NCBI GenBank assembly: GCA_947504195.1
Contig: CANNGN010000002.1
Location: 582,212-646,211, forward strand
From: an uncultured Vibrio sp.
GTDB lineage: Bacteria > Pseudomonadota > Gammaproteobacteria > Enterobacterales > Vibrionaceae
Direction of reading: 5' to 3'
Length of the DNA: 64,000 nucleotides
The notes under the pieces were generated by a model. That model did no database searches. It was given only the letters and a program-made list of their open reading frames with translations, and was not told the origin of the DNA. Positions 9,703 to 18,521 of the stretch are shown in pieces. The position numbers and the translations under genes were made by a program. The stretch's first letter is position 1. Every line of letters begins with the position of its first letter.

Positions 9703-10251
9703 TTACTTCTCTAAAACCCGTTTTCTATATATCCATTCGCCCGAAATAAAACTACCAATAAGAACATAACTAATCCCGCCATTGTACAGAGCCCATATTT
9801 CAAAACTTAATTGAGTCGTGATAAGAGCAATGCACCCATTTACTGCGAAAAAAACCACCCATAGTTTAGTCAGGTTTCGTGTATATATAAGACCCGCCTC
9901 ATCCAAAGTCGTCGTTATTTGTGCCACTTTTGTAATTATGGGCTGTCCATAAAACAGTGAAAGAAAAAACGTAATCAACAGGGAGATATTTATTCCGACA
10001 GGATAATAAAGCGTCCCTCTAACATCTTCACTAATCAACGTAAACGCTAAAACCAATATCCCGATGATTGGAGGCAAAATTTCATTTGCACGTGTCGATT
10101 TCTTGTAAACCTGAATGGTAAGTTTTACACACAATAAAGATATCATCATCCAAGCAACGCCAATCACGTTGCCTGAAGTGACTCCCCAATAAATGAGTAC
10201 CGGATAGCAAACTGTAACGATGACTATCAGTATTGTGAGAAGTCGGACCAA
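9703..10251 (-). CDS. COG4648-type integral membrane protein of the APE cluster
   Basis: A hydrophobic protein of 182 residues with about five membrane segments (near residues 5-25, 30-45, 60-78, 85-105 and 128-165). It carries no catalytic motif I recognise. Proteins of this family accompany APE and related flexirubin-type clusters, but their role is unknown. The start is a TTG at 10251 with GGAAG nine bases upstream; no ATG or GTG precedes it in frame, so the rare start is well supported. It follows the ACP stop by 4 bases. Confidence 0.75.
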   Translation of the reverse strand: MVRLLTILIVIVTVCYPVLIYWGVTSGNVIGVAWMMISLLCVKLTIQVYKKSTRANEILPPIIGILVLAFTLISEDVRGTLYYPVGINISLLITFFLSLFYGQPIITKVAQITTTLDEAGLIYTRNLTKLWVVFFAVNGCIALITTQLSFEIWALYNGGISYVLIGSFISGEWIYRKRVLEK

Positions 10252-10255
10252 AAAA

Positions 10256-10510
10256 TTATGCTTCCGATTTATCGATGAGTTTCATTACGACATTAACGAT
10301 ATCATCCACTGTTCGAACAGATTTAAACTCTTCTGGCTTAATCTTAATATCAGTCTGTCTTTGCAAGTGAACGATTAAATCAACAGCATCAATACTATCA
10401 AGATCCAAATCATCAACGATATGAGCATCTCGCGTAATGCTGTTAGGTTCTAATTCAAATAACTCAACCATTGCGTCTTTAATCAATTCGAATACTTTTA
10501 ACTCTTCCAT
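10256..10510 (-). CDS. Acyl carrier protein 1 of the APE cluster
   Basis: An acidic 84-residue carrier protein. The phosphopantetheine attachment serine is Ser39 in the motif DDLDLDSIDAVDLI. The chain grows as a thioester on the arm attached to this serine, probably added by the transferase encoded at 14126-14833. Two ACPs in tandem are standard for APE clusters (ApeE and ApeF type); which of them carries the starter is not visible. The ATG at 10510 follows the second ACP stop by 6 bases. Confidence 0.92.
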   Translation of the reverse strand: MEELKVFELIKDAMVELFELEPNSITRDAHIVDDLDLDSIDAVDLIVHLQRQTDIKIKPEEFKSVRTVDDIVNVVMKLIDKSEA

Positions 10511-10516
10511 GCTCGA

Positions 10517-10789
10517 TTACTCCACTATTGATGATTGTTGTTCGATCAATTCACATAGTGAGGCTACCGAACGGAAGTATTCTCGAGCTTTGGTATCATC
10601 AGCGTTGATGACCACGCCAAATTCCTGCTTTATTGCAAGTCCAAGTTCCAATGCATCAATTGAATCTAAATTTAATCCGTCGTCATCGCCAAATAAAGGT
10701 TCGTTTGAATCAATATCATCGAGGGACAAATCTTCAAGGTTTAGTGTTGTTATAATAAGTTGTTTAATTTTGTTTTCTAGAGATTCCAA
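10517..10789 (-). CDS. Acyl carrier protein 2 of the APE cluster
   Basis: An acidic carrier protein of about 90 residues; the modified serine lies in DGLNLDSIDALELGL. There is no ATG start. A TTG at 10789 has GAGG nine bases upstream and gives an N-terminus typical of ACPs (MESLENKIKQL). A further TTG at 10804 would add five residues with no ribosome site. The 5' end lies inside the acyltransferase gene, so translation is coupled. Both this gene and 9703-10251 begin with TTG, which may hold their synthesis below that of the neighbouring ACP. Confidence 0.85.
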   Translation of the reverse strand: MESLENKIKQLIITTLNLEDLSLDDIDSNEPLFGDDDGLNLDSIDALELGLAIKQEFGVVINADDTKAREYFRSVASLCELIEQQSSIVE

Positions 10790-11573
10790 CTGTGAATTCC
10801 TCAATATTTAATGACTCGTGAATACTGCTCGGTTCTAGTGCCGCTTCAAAGTAACGAGTAAGACGCCTCGCTGCGATTGGGGTTGACCTAGAACTCTCAA
10901 TTAGTGTCGTTACCGACTCCACGTCCATAACTTGAACTTTTACTTCTGGTTGTTCGGAAGGCACATTGTACCAAGATATTCCTTTATAAAGAATTGCTGG
11001 ATGAGTATGAATTAGAATACGTTGAATATCTGCTTCACATCTAACCGCTAATTGCGCCGCACCACGCTGACACCGAATCTGCTCGCCGGGAACGGTCCTA
11101 GTGCCTTCAGGAAAAACAAGCAACTTCCGTCCAGAGGATAATTTCTCATGACAAATATCTAAAATATCAGGGGATTCATTGGGAATATAACCCGCCATTT
11201 GAATTACATGGCGCATAAACGGGTTTTCCCACAATGATGACTTAACAATGCAATCACATTGACGCAGTTGCGAAATGATAATCACAACATCAATTAATGT
11301 TGGGTGATTTGCAACAACGAGCGCACCTTGCTCTGGGTTTAGGCGATGTTTGTCGAATATTTCGACCGACACGATTCGAAGCGAAGACAACATCAAAACA
11401 AACAGTTCAAAGCAACATGAAATCATAAACTGACATATATCTTGTCTTTTTAATTTATCGCGATAACAGATAAATATTAGCGGAAAGACCAAGTACGACA
11501 ACATCAGCCCACCAATGCCGAACATTAAAAATGAAAATCCAAACCCTATTTGTCTAAGACGCTTTGCGATCAC
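10764..11573 (-). CDS. PlsC-like 1-acyl-glycerol-3-phosphate-type acyltransferase of the APE cluster
   Basis: A 269-residue membrane-anchored acyltransferase. An N-terminal hydrophobic segment (about residues 10-35) precedes the catalytic H-X4-D motif in VANHPTLIDV near residue 90 and the substrate-binding FPEGTRT near residue 153. It probably transfers an acyl or aryl-polyene chain to the lipid anchor. The start is a GTG at 11573 inside the end of the preceding gene. Membership in the APE operon is shown by overlaps on both sides. Confidence 0.83.
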   Translation of the reverse strand: MIAKRLRQIGFGFSFLMFGIGGLMLSYLVFPLIFICYRDKLKRQDICQFMISCCFELFVLMLSSLRIVSVEIFDKHRLNPEQGALVVANHPTLIDVVIIISQLRQCDCIVKSSLWENPFMRHVIQMAGYIPNESPDILDICHEKLSSGRKLLVFPEGTRTVPGEQIRCQRGAAQLAVRCEADIQRILIHTHPAILYKGISWYNVPSEQPEVKVQVMDVESVTTLIESSRSTPIAARRLTRYFEAALEPSSIHESLNIEEFTVGISRKQN

Positions 11574-12258
11574 TGTCAGTTCGTGTCCATATTAAATTTA
11601 GTGACGTTGATGTTAATTGAAACTCATTCGATGTGGATAATCGGTTAATCATATTAAAGATGTTAGCTCTATTATCACATTCAGTGGAAGATACTCTCGT
11701 ATTTTCAGTGTCCACATCAACAATATACTGATTTCCTACTCTTAATTTAATTGCTAATGATAGCTCACAATCATCACTAATATAGGGAGCTATCTCGTCA
11801 GGGACACATTCATCAGCATAAATGACACATACTTCATCTGTAGGATTAATTTTGAGATGTGTTATCGCTTCGACTAATGCCATTACAAATGTATTTTGTT
11901 CTGCTGAAATTGTTGTAAATGGGATATTTTTCTTATTGGAGATTGTTAACAAACCGGGAGCGGTACTGTGAACCGACTGAGCAAATTGAGTTGGAGATAA
12001 TTCCTGCCCTGAAGCGATTGAATGTAAAAGCTTATAAGTGCGGCTCAATTCGCCGTGTCGCGTTGCAAACACCATGAAATTAGTATTACTAGACACAATA
12101 AAATCTGAAAACGAAAGGACTTTCTTTGTTAGTGTACTGCTGCGGCGAAGAATCGACTTAGGTACGTTTGGAGACGAATTACACAAAGAAATATTCTCAC
12201 TAAGCGAATCAAACGAATCGAGATTTCCACTAACGCATATTTTAATATCTATTTTCAT
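11554..12258 (-). CDS. Ketosynthase N-terminal-like protein, first gene of the APE operon
   Basis: A 234-residue protein resembling the short beta-ketoacyl synthase-like family often found first in APE clusters. It keeps a thiolase-like core, with FATRHGELSRTYKLL near residue 68 and PTQFAQSVHSTAPGLLTI near residue 93. The active-site Cys of true ketosynthases is replaced (VHSTAPG), so it is probably not a condensing enzyme. A partner, scaffold or priming role is possible. The ATG at 12258 lacks a clear ribosome site. It is the first gene, so the operon promoter must lie between here and the divergent methyltransferase. Confidence 0.7.
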   Translation of the reverse strand: MKIDIKICVSGNLDSFDSLSENISLCNSSPNVPKSILRRSSTLTKKVLSFSDFIVSSNTNFMVFATRHGELSRTYKLLHSIASGQELSPTQFAQSVHSTAPGLLTISNKKNIPFTTISAEQNTFVMALVEAITHLKINPTDEVCVIYADECVPDEIAPYISDDCELSLAIKLRVGNQYIVDVDTENTRVSSTECDNRANIFNMINRLSTSNEFQLTSTSLNLIWTRTDSDRKAS

Positions 12259-12497
12259 TATTTACGTAGTACATGCTGTTTTACAAACAATTGAGTGAAT
12301 CCTATAACACTATATTTAATATGGCAAAGTAAAAGTATAGCTCATTCTATAGAGTCTAATTTTCACGATACCATAGCGATATCCGGATAATTCTCATTGC
12401 TTTTTATATGAATAATTAAAACCTATATTTTGAGGCTTGCACTTCATTATAAATTTAAATAGGCTAGCAACACTTTGATTAACTGAATAATAATTCG
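12259..12497. promoter_or_regulatory. Divergent promoter region, APE operon and methyltransferase
   Basis: An AT-rich stretch of 239 bases between two outward-facing genes. It must hold promoters for both directions. I see no operator I can name and no clean -35/-10 pair that stands out from the AT background. Confidence 0.5.
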
Positions 12498-13565
12498 ATG
12501 AAATTTTATAGCACCGACACCCTATCTGCCGTTGAAGCAAAAGAAGAAGCTCAAAGGCTCGCTTTTGCTCCAATCGCATTCCAAGCTTCCAAATCACTGC
12601 GAGACTTAGGTATCTTGAATATTTTATCTAAGTTCAAATCACAAGGTGCAACGGTTGATGAGTTATCTGAACAACTGACAATCAGTCGCTATGGGGTTGC
12701 TGTGTTATTGGACATGGGGCTATCGGTCAAGTTAGTCACCAAAAATCAGGATCGTTATATCATTACTAAGCTTGGGCATTTTGTGAATCATGATGAGATG
12801 ACCAAAGTAAACATGAACTTTGTGTCTGACGTGTGTTATCAAGGAATGGCGCAGCTTACTGAGTCCATATTAGAAAACCGCCCTGCTGGCCTCGAAGCGT
12901 TAGGTGAATGGTCGACCATCTATGAAGGCTTATCGAGCTTAAGCGATCAGGAAAAACGCAGTTGGTTTGATTTTGACCACTATTATTCTGACCGAAGCTT
13001 TCCTACGATTTTGAATACCGTTTTTAGTGGTAATGGACAAACCATTTGTGACATCGGCGCAAATACTGGGAAATGGACGCTTAAATGCTGCGAATTCAAT
13101 CCTAACGTTACTGTTACCATGGTTGATTTACCACAGCAAATTGCCGTCGCACAGAAAAATGTAGAGCAACATGGCTTTTCTGAGCGTGTCACCGCTCATC
13201 CTTGCAATTTACTCAACATCGATACCACGCTACCCCAAAATAAAGATATTTATTGGATGAGCCAGTTTCTTGATTGCTTCAGCCAACCCGAAATTGTCAG
13301 TATTTTAAGTCGGGTTGTTGAAGCAATGAATCAAGAATCTGACGTCTATATTATGGAGCTGTTTCCAGACCGACAAGAATTTGAATCCGCTAGCTACTCC
13401 CTAAATGGCACAAGTCTATATTTTACCGCTCTAGCCAATGGTAATAGTCGCTTTTACATGAGTGACGACTTTTTACCACTCATCGAAAAAGCAGGACTAC
13501 AAATAATTTCAGTCACCGATAACATTGGCCTAGGCCATTCGTTAATTCATTGTCGTAAACAATAA
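12498..13565 (+). CDS. SAM-dependent O-methyltransferase, APE-associated
   Basis: A 355-residue methyltransferase of the plant-type O-methyltransferase family. Residues 20-100 form a winged-helix dimerisation domain. The SAM-binding glycine motif is CDIGANTGKWTLKC near residue 180, followed by VDLPQQIAVAQKN. In aryl polyenes it would methylate the hydroxyl or ring of the aromatic head group. The gene faces away from the main operon and is followed after 20 bases by the PagL-like gene, so the two form a short tailoring operon. The substrate is inferred from position. Confidence 0.8.
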   Translation: MKFYSTDTLSAVEAKEEAQRLAFAPIAFQASKSLRDLGILNILSKFKSQGATVDELSEQLTISRYGVAVLLDMGLSVKLVTKNQDRYIITKLGHFVNHDEMTKVNMNFVSDVCYQGMAQLTESILENRPAGLEALGEWSTIYEGLSSLSDQEKRSWFDFDHYYSDRSFPTILNTVFSGNGQTICDIGANTGKWTLKCCEFNPNVTVTMVDLPQQIAVAQKNVEQHGFSERVTAHPCNLLNIDTTLPQNKDIYWMSQFLDCFSQPEIVSILSRVVEAMNQESDVYIMELFPDRQEFESASYSLNGTSLYFTALANGNSRFYMSDDFLPLIEKAGLQIISVTDNIGLGHSLIHCRKQ

Positions 13566-13585
13566 CTAACGCGTGAGATCAACCG

Positions 13586-14125
13586 ATGAGGCTATCTACC
13601 CCGAAGATACTACTATTGACACTGACGGGGATGTCGTCTGCTTATAGCTACGCATCAGAATTAATGCTCGGTGGCGGTCTCGGGCCTCAATTCGGCACCA
13701 ATGATTGGAATAAAACACTTTATCTCGATGCAATACTGTACGATCACATTCGAAGTGAGAGACAAATTTTAAGCTTAGGTTCCAGTATTACTTACATGGG
13801 CACTGATAGTCAGGAGGGTGAAGAGTCGTTAGTCGCGTTTTCTATTTTTCCAGAGCTCAAGCTATTTAAAACGCTTGCAGGAAAAGAAGCCTTCTTTCAT
13901 GTTCGAGCATTAGGACCGAGCTACTTAAGTACAAAACAATTCGGCGAACGAAAACAAGCTTCTCATTTTGCTTTTCAGGCTCAGGTGGGTGGCGGAGTTT
14001 ATCTTGACTCGCAGCGAAAATATCAGGTTCGTTTTCAATATCGCCACTTTAGCAACGCCAATCTAAAGCAACCGAATGATGGTATCGATGTGCCGTTTAC
14101 GCTTGCATTTGGTTTTAAGTTTTAG
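13586..14125 (+). CDS. PagL-like lipid A 3-O-deacylase (acyloxyacyl hydrolase family)
   Basis: A 179-residue outer-membrane beta-barrel protein with a signal peptide (cleavage after about residue 23, YSYASE). The family signature is RHFSNANLKQPNDG near residues 153-166, containing the catalytic His and Ser of PagL enzymes; alternating strands and a terminal Phe fit a barrel. The glutamate expected to complete the triad is not obvious: the corresponding segment offers Asp. It may trim lipid A or the pigment-lipid anchor. It ends directly against the phosphopantetheinyl transferase gene on the other strand, with no base between the two stop codons. Confidence 0.75.
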   Translation: MRLSTPKILLLTLTGMSSAYSYASELMLGGGLGPQFGTNDWNKTLYLDAILYDHIRSERQILSLGSSITYMGTDSQEGEESLVAFSIFPELKLFKTLAGKEAFFHVRALGPSYLSTKQFGERKQASHFAFQAQVGGGVYLDSQRKYQVRFQYRHFSNANLKQPNDGIDVPFTLAFGFKF

Positions 14126-14833
14126 TTAAACACCCTTTTCAAATGTTGAGTTTTGCCTAGCGCATACGGAGATTAGGTGCTCTTCACCATACTTCATCAC
14201 TTCAAATAGAGTATTGCCCTTGTCATCAATCATAACTCTCTTATTTCCATTTGATTGATTTTCATAGAAATTTATACTCTTCAATGGAACTGAGATGCCA
14301 ATCCCTAACGCTTTGAGATACGCTTCTTTTAATGTCCAAAGTTCATAAAAATACGCTTTTCGAGCATGAAGTTTTTTGGTGTTTAAACGGTTATTTTCAT
14401 CATTGGAGAAATATTGCGATGCGATACTTTCAAAGTCAGTCGTACGGGTAATATTCTCAACATCGATCCCGACGTCTAAGCGATCACTAACCGCGCATAC
14501 AAGCAAACCTTTTGTATGGCTGAGATTAAAATGTGGGGTGCGCTCAGGAGTGGATAAATAAGGTTTTCCATTACTCTCTTTGCTAAAGACCAGTTGTCCT
14601 GCCGCAAGTGAGCAATATCGAGACAGTACGTGACGCACAAATACCCGCGTGAAGAGATATTCACGACGTTTTTGTTCTCGTTTGATAGCCTCGAACTTTC
14701 GTTGCTCATCGGCAGAAAGGAGGTGAAAAAATTGGCTTTTAAATAACCCGAAGTCTAATATTTCGTCGGGTCTGAATAACCAAACATCAACGCCTTCTAT
14801 ATTCGTTAAACACCACTGTTTAATCGCGTTCAT
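14126..14833 (-). CDS. Sfp-type 4'-phosphopantetheinyl transferase
   Basis: A 235-residue enzyme that attaches the CoA-derived phosphopantetheine arm to carrier proteins. The magnesium and CoA motifs are visible as VGIDVENI near residue 117 and ELWTLKEAYLKALG near residues 165-178; the NLSHTKG loop near residue 99 also fits. It sits at the edge of the APE locus and most likely activates the two ACPs at 10256-10789. Transcribed away from the methyltransferase/PagL pair, it is placed between the APE and hydrogenase regions. Confidence 0.92.
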   Translation of the reverse strand: MNAIKQWCLTNIEGVDVWLFRPDEILDFGLFKSQFFHLLSADEQRKFEAIKREQKRREYLFTRVFVRHVLSRYCSLAAGQLVFSKESNGKPYLSTPERTPHFNLSHTKGLLVCAVSDRLDVGIDVENITRTTDFESIASQYFSNDENNRLNTKKLHARKAYFYELWTLKEAYLKALGIGISVPLKSINFYENQSNGNKRVMIDDKGNTLFEVMKYGEEHLISVCARQNSTFEKGV

Positions 14834-14965
14834 GGTACTGTTTGTCTAATGAAGTAGATAAGAATTGTTAAACTTCACTATATCATAGATATATACAGCA
14901 GTGATTCACTTACCAATTTACTTACCCATACTAGACTCAAACTGAGTACGATACAGACTGAGTAT

Positions 14966-15002
14966 GAACGGCGCTGATACAAACGAATCACTAACACCGT
15001 TC
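14966..15002 (-). terminator. Hairpin after the hydrogenase operon, possible terminator
   Basis: GAACGG and CCGTTC arms close a stem extended by G-U pairs, 20 bases past the small frameshifted gene that ends the hyp operon. There is no T-run, so intrinsic termination is doubtful. Confidence 0.35.
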
Positions 15003-15021
15003 AACCCCACAATCATCTTAT

Positions 15022-15179
15022 CAACGAAAACGCTTCCATATATAGTAGGCTCCCACTACAGCAGCAACTAACATAAAGCCTCCATATACTTCTTCTGGAT
15101 GAGAATGAGCACCATGCCCCGTATGAGCAAATGCGAGTTCTGGCAAAGTAATAAGTAATGCTAATAGTCGTTTTTTCAT
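15022..15179 (-). pseudogene. Small His-containing membrane peptide gene at the end of the hyp operon, frameshifted
   Basis: An ATG at 15179, preceded by AAAGGAAA, opens a signal peptide (MKKRLLALLITLPELAFA) followed by HTG. The literal frame then runs into an unrelated tail and stops at 15069. The neighbouring frame continues the protein naturally: HGAHSHPEEVYGGFML, then a hydrophobic helix VAAVVGAYYIW and a basic end KRFR, stop at 15022. One base missing from a G-run at 15114-15121 explains the switch. The restored product, about 52 residues, would be a secreted or membrane peptide with a His-rich segment, resembling a much shortened HupE/UreJ-like metal protein. A sequencing error is equally possible. 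Confidence 0.6.
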
Positions 15180-15206
15180 CGTAAGTGATTTCCTTTATTG
15201 TTTAAA

Positions 15207-17501
15207 TCAAAGTGTTGGTTTACACAGTGAGACGGCGAGTTGTCCTAAGGCTAATCCGCCATCGCCACATGAATAATATTGATGTTGTAGAATTTGGATA
15301 TGATTCTTCAGTCGCTGAGTAAGCAGTTTTGTAAGCAACGCATTATGAAAAACACCACCGGTTAATACCACGTGATTAACTTTATGCTCTTGTTGGGCTT
15401 CGAGCACTAGTGTCGCAAATGCATCAGCAAGAGCGTGGTGAAACAGAAAAGCTTTTTGTGCTGTTGTTGCTTCGACTAACAACCAGTTAGTCCAAAATGT
15501 CGACAAATCCAAATGATGATCGTTGATCGGAATTGCAAATTCATCGTCACACAACGTTTGCTCTTGAAGTGCCAGCGCTTCTAGCTGACTAGCAGCCTGC
15601 CCTTCATATTCAATCTCATCAAAACAAATACCTAGTGATGCGGAGACAGCATCAAATAGACGTCCAGTTGATGACACCACATGTGTATTAATCTGGTTCT
15701 GCATAGCTCGTTCAAGCAGGTCTAGTGGTTTGTTAGGAAAAATACCCGCTAATTCTTTGCGACTTATTTGTGACGAAAAGGCTTTTAGGTGACCAAAATA
15801 TGAGCGCCAAGGTTGCTTAGCCGCGTTATCACCACCAACCAAAGCGATCGGTGGCAGCCCACCCAATCGTTTGCAGCTGCTATAGTCTGCGATAAATAAC
15901 TCGCCGCCCCACCATTCTCCGTTTTCTCCCATCCCTAGGCCATCTAGTGCAAGAGCAAGTACTTTTCCTTGATTTGGTCGCCACTGGTTTTCTATCAGAC
16001 AACTCGCAATATGTGCGTGGTGGTGCTGAACCTGAATGACGTTAGAGTCTGAAGCCTTAGCTTGAGCCAGTTGGTGAGTGAAATATCCAGGATGCTGATC
16101 AATAACATGGGCTTTAATACGTAATTGATACAGCGAGAGGTAGTCGGCGATGGTCTTTTTGTACTGTTGCTGGGTTTCAATATTGGCGAGGTCACCTAAA
16201 TACTGACTCACGACGATTTGACGCCCCTTGCCAACCGCGAACGCACTCTTAAGATCACCACCATAGGCAAGATATCCATCGGCATCTGGGAAGCCGTGAG
16301 GAAAGTTGATCACGTCTGGAACCAAGCCACGTGAGCGACGTAATACTTCGATCGTTGAGTCAGGTTTTACTCGAACGACCGAATCATCGCAACGCTGAAT
16401 GATATCGCGGTCATGCAGCACCAAATAATCAACAAACGGTGATAAGTCTCTTAACGCATCCTGATTATCGATCGCCGGAGGAAGCCCACTTCCATTAGCC
16501 GACGTCATCACCAAAGGTCTATTGAAATGATCAGCTAACAGATGTTGTATTGGGTTTGACGGCAACATTAAGCCAATTTCGGCTAAATTTGGGGCGATGT
16601 TTTGCGCTAAATCTGTGTTGGTTTTCTTGCTAACCAAGACGATCGGTGCGACCGGACTTGCCAGCATCTCTCCCTCGTCATTAGTACAATTTGCTACCTC
16701 GGCGGTTGCACTCAGAGTCGGCACCATCACCGCAAAGGGTTTTGCTGGTCTATGTTTACGTTGGCGTAATAGTTGAACTGCATGAGCGTTGGTCGCATCA
16801 CAACAAAGATGAAAACCGCCTACCGATTTGAGCGCAATAATCTGACCGTTGGTTAATGCCTCGATAGCAATATCCAACCAATTAATATCAAGCAACTCCT
16901 TTTTGGAATTATAAACCGTAACTTGTGGGCCACATTGATGACACGCTATCGGCTGTGCATGGTAACGTCGGTCAGTTGGGTTGGTGTATTCCGTCGAGCA
17001 ATCTGAGCACAGTGGAAACGTCGACATCACTGTGTTTGCTCTATCGTAAGGGAATGCCTTCACGATGGTAAAACGAGGGCCACAATGAGTGCAATTTATT
17101 AACGGATAGTGACTACGACGATCTTGATGTTTGAGCAGTTCTTCGACACACGCGGGACAAGTCGCCGCATCCGGTACAATCTGCGTATCCATAACTGTAG
17201 ATTGGGATGTTGAAATAACAAAGCGACAGGGTAACGTCCGCCAATCAAACGAACTTGATGTTAGGGACTCGATTCGAGCAAGAGGCGGCAGCTTAGAGAT
17301 CAATGCCCTTTCGAATTCGCGCCATTTTATTGAAGATGAGGTCGTTGAGCTCTGCAAACTCGATAACCGAATGAGAACCCCTTCTCCATCATTGATAACG
17401 TCGCCATGTAAATTCATCGCGTTAGCAAGCTGCCATACGTAGGGACGAAACCCGACGCCTTGCACTTTACCTTTAACTCGAATCGCAATGCCGTTACTCA
17501 T
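15207..17501 (-). CDS. hypF: Carbamoyltransferase HypF
   Basis: A 764-residue protein that makes the cyanide ligand precursor of the [NiFe] centre, transferring a carbamoyl group from carbamoyl phosphate to HypE. Domains in order: acylphosphatase (GKVQGVGFRPYVWQ, residues 10-25), two zinc-finger motifs (CPACVEELL and CTHCGPRF, then CSDCS and CHQCGPQ, about 114-190), a YrdC-like domain (about 205-390), and a Kae1-like domain with HHHAH near residue 500. Length is normal. It is the last intact gene of the hydrogenase operon, 9 bases after hypE. Confidence 0.96.
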   Translation of the reverse strand: MSNGIAIRVKGKVQGVGFRPYVWQLANAMNLHGDVINDGEGVLIRLSSLQSSTTSSSIKWREFERALISKLPPLARIESLTSSSFDWRTLPCRFVISTSQSTVMDTQIVPDAATCPACVEELLKHQDRRSHYPLINCTHCGPRFTIVKAFPYDRANTVMSTFPLCSDCSTEYTNPTDRRYHAQPIACHQCGPQVTVYNSKKELLDINWLDIAIEALTNGQIIALKSVGGFHLCCDATNAHAVQLLRQRKHRPAKPFAVMVPTLSATAEVANCTNDEGEMLASPVAPIVLVSKKTNTDLAQNIAPNLAEIGLMLPSNPIQHLLADHFNRPLVMTSANGSGLPPAIDNQDALRDLSPFVDYLVLHDRDIIQRCDDSVVRVKPDSTIEVLRRSRGLVPDVINFPHGFPDADGYLAYGGDLKSAFAVGKGRQIVVSQYLGDLANIETQQQYKKTIADYLSLYQLRIKAHVIDQHPGYFTHQLAQAKASDSNVIQVQHHHAHIASCLIENQWRPNQGKVLALALDGLGMGENGEWWGGELFIADYSSCKRLGGLPPIALVGGDNAAKQPWRSYFGHLKAFSSQISRKELAGIFPNKPLDLLERAMQNQINTHVVSSTGRLFDAVSASLGICFDEIEYEGQAASQLEALALQEQTLCDDEFAIPINDHHLDLSTFWTNWLLVEATTAQKAFLFHHALADAFATLVLEAQQEHKVNHVVLTGGVFHNALLTKLLTQRLKNHIQILQHQYYSCGDGGLALGQLAVSLCKPTL

Positions 17502-17510
17502 AAAATCAAC

Positions 17511-18521
17511 TCAACAAATCCGAGGCATTGGCTCTGTTGACGGAAGATCAATCCACCGGCTGCCACCAAATAAATTGCGCATGGTTATCTGCTTTGAGTC
17601 GTTCACTTCGCCAATAATTGCGGCCTGTTGACCTCCAGAAAGTGCTCGTAATTTATCTAACGCATGGTCGGTATCGTGCTCTGAAACAATCACGATAAGC
17701 TTTCCTTCATTAGCAAAATTAATCGCTTCCAACCCAAGGAGTTCACATATTCCACGAACTTCGGTATTAATAGGTAACGCTGATTCATCGAGCTCAAAGC
17801 CACAACCTGAGCTTGATGCAAACTCATGTAATACCGCATTTACACCACCACGAGTTGCATCTCGTAAACAACGAATGCCAGATATAGGAAGAAGTGCTTC
17901 AACCAATGGATACAGATTCTGGCAATCACTTTGCAACAAACCATCTAGACCTAAATTTTCTCTAAGATTTAAAATAGTGGCGCCATGGTCACCAATACAA
18001 CCCGATACAATAATGCGATCGCCAGATTGAATATTGGATGTTCCCCAATCAATCTCATTAGGAATAACCCCAAGCCCGCTAGTATTAATAAACAGTTTAT
18101 CCGCAGCGCCTTTCGCAACGACTTTTGTGTCACCGGTTACGATCTTTATTCCAGCGTCTTTAGCTGCCTCAGCCATAGAACAAACAATAGCTTCAAGCTC
18201 TGATATCAGTAGTCCTTCTTCAAGGATAAATGCACTCGACATATACACGGGTTTCGCGCCACTCATCGCAACATCATTCGCAGTTCCATAAATGGCGAGT
18301 TTACCGATATCACCACCGGGAAAAACCAATGGGTCAACGACAAATGAGTCGGTCGAAAAAGCTAACTGCCCACCCGAGCTCACCAATTCAGGCAACGAAA
18401 GACGCGCTTGATCTTCTTGCTGGCAAAGAGTCGGGTTAGAAAAATGGCGCATAAACACATCATCAATCAATTTCTGCATGGCTTTACCACCGCTACCATG
18501 AGCAAGTGTGATTCTATCCAT
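17511..18521 (-). CDS. hypE: Hydrogenase maturation protein HypE
   Basis: A PurM-like ATPase of 336 residues that dehydrates the carbamoyl group on its C-terminal cysteine to cyanide. The required C-terminus PRIC is present. The N-terminus MDRITLAHGSGGKAMQKL is typical of the family. The ATG at 18521 has GAGGTT six bases upstream and was preferred to an in-frame ATG at 18533, which adds four residues. It overlaps hypD by 8 bases. The partner HypF is encoded next. Confidence 0.96.
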   Translation of the reverse strand: MDRITLAHGSGGKAMQKLIDDVFMRHFSNPTLCQQEDQARLSLPELVSSGGQLAFSTDSFVVDPLVFPGGDIGKLAIYGTANDVAMSGAKPVYMSSAFILEEGLLISELEAIVCSMAEAAKDAGIKIVTGDTKVVAKGAADKLFINTSGLGVIPNEIDWGTSNIQSGDRIIVSGCIGDHGATILNLRENLGLDGLLQSDCQNLYPLVEALLPISGIRCLRDATRGGVNAVLHEFASSSGCGFELDESALPINTEVRGICELLGLEAINFANEGKLIVIVSEHDTDHALDKLRALSGGQQAAIIGEVNDSKQITMRNLFGGSRWIDLPSTEPMPRIC

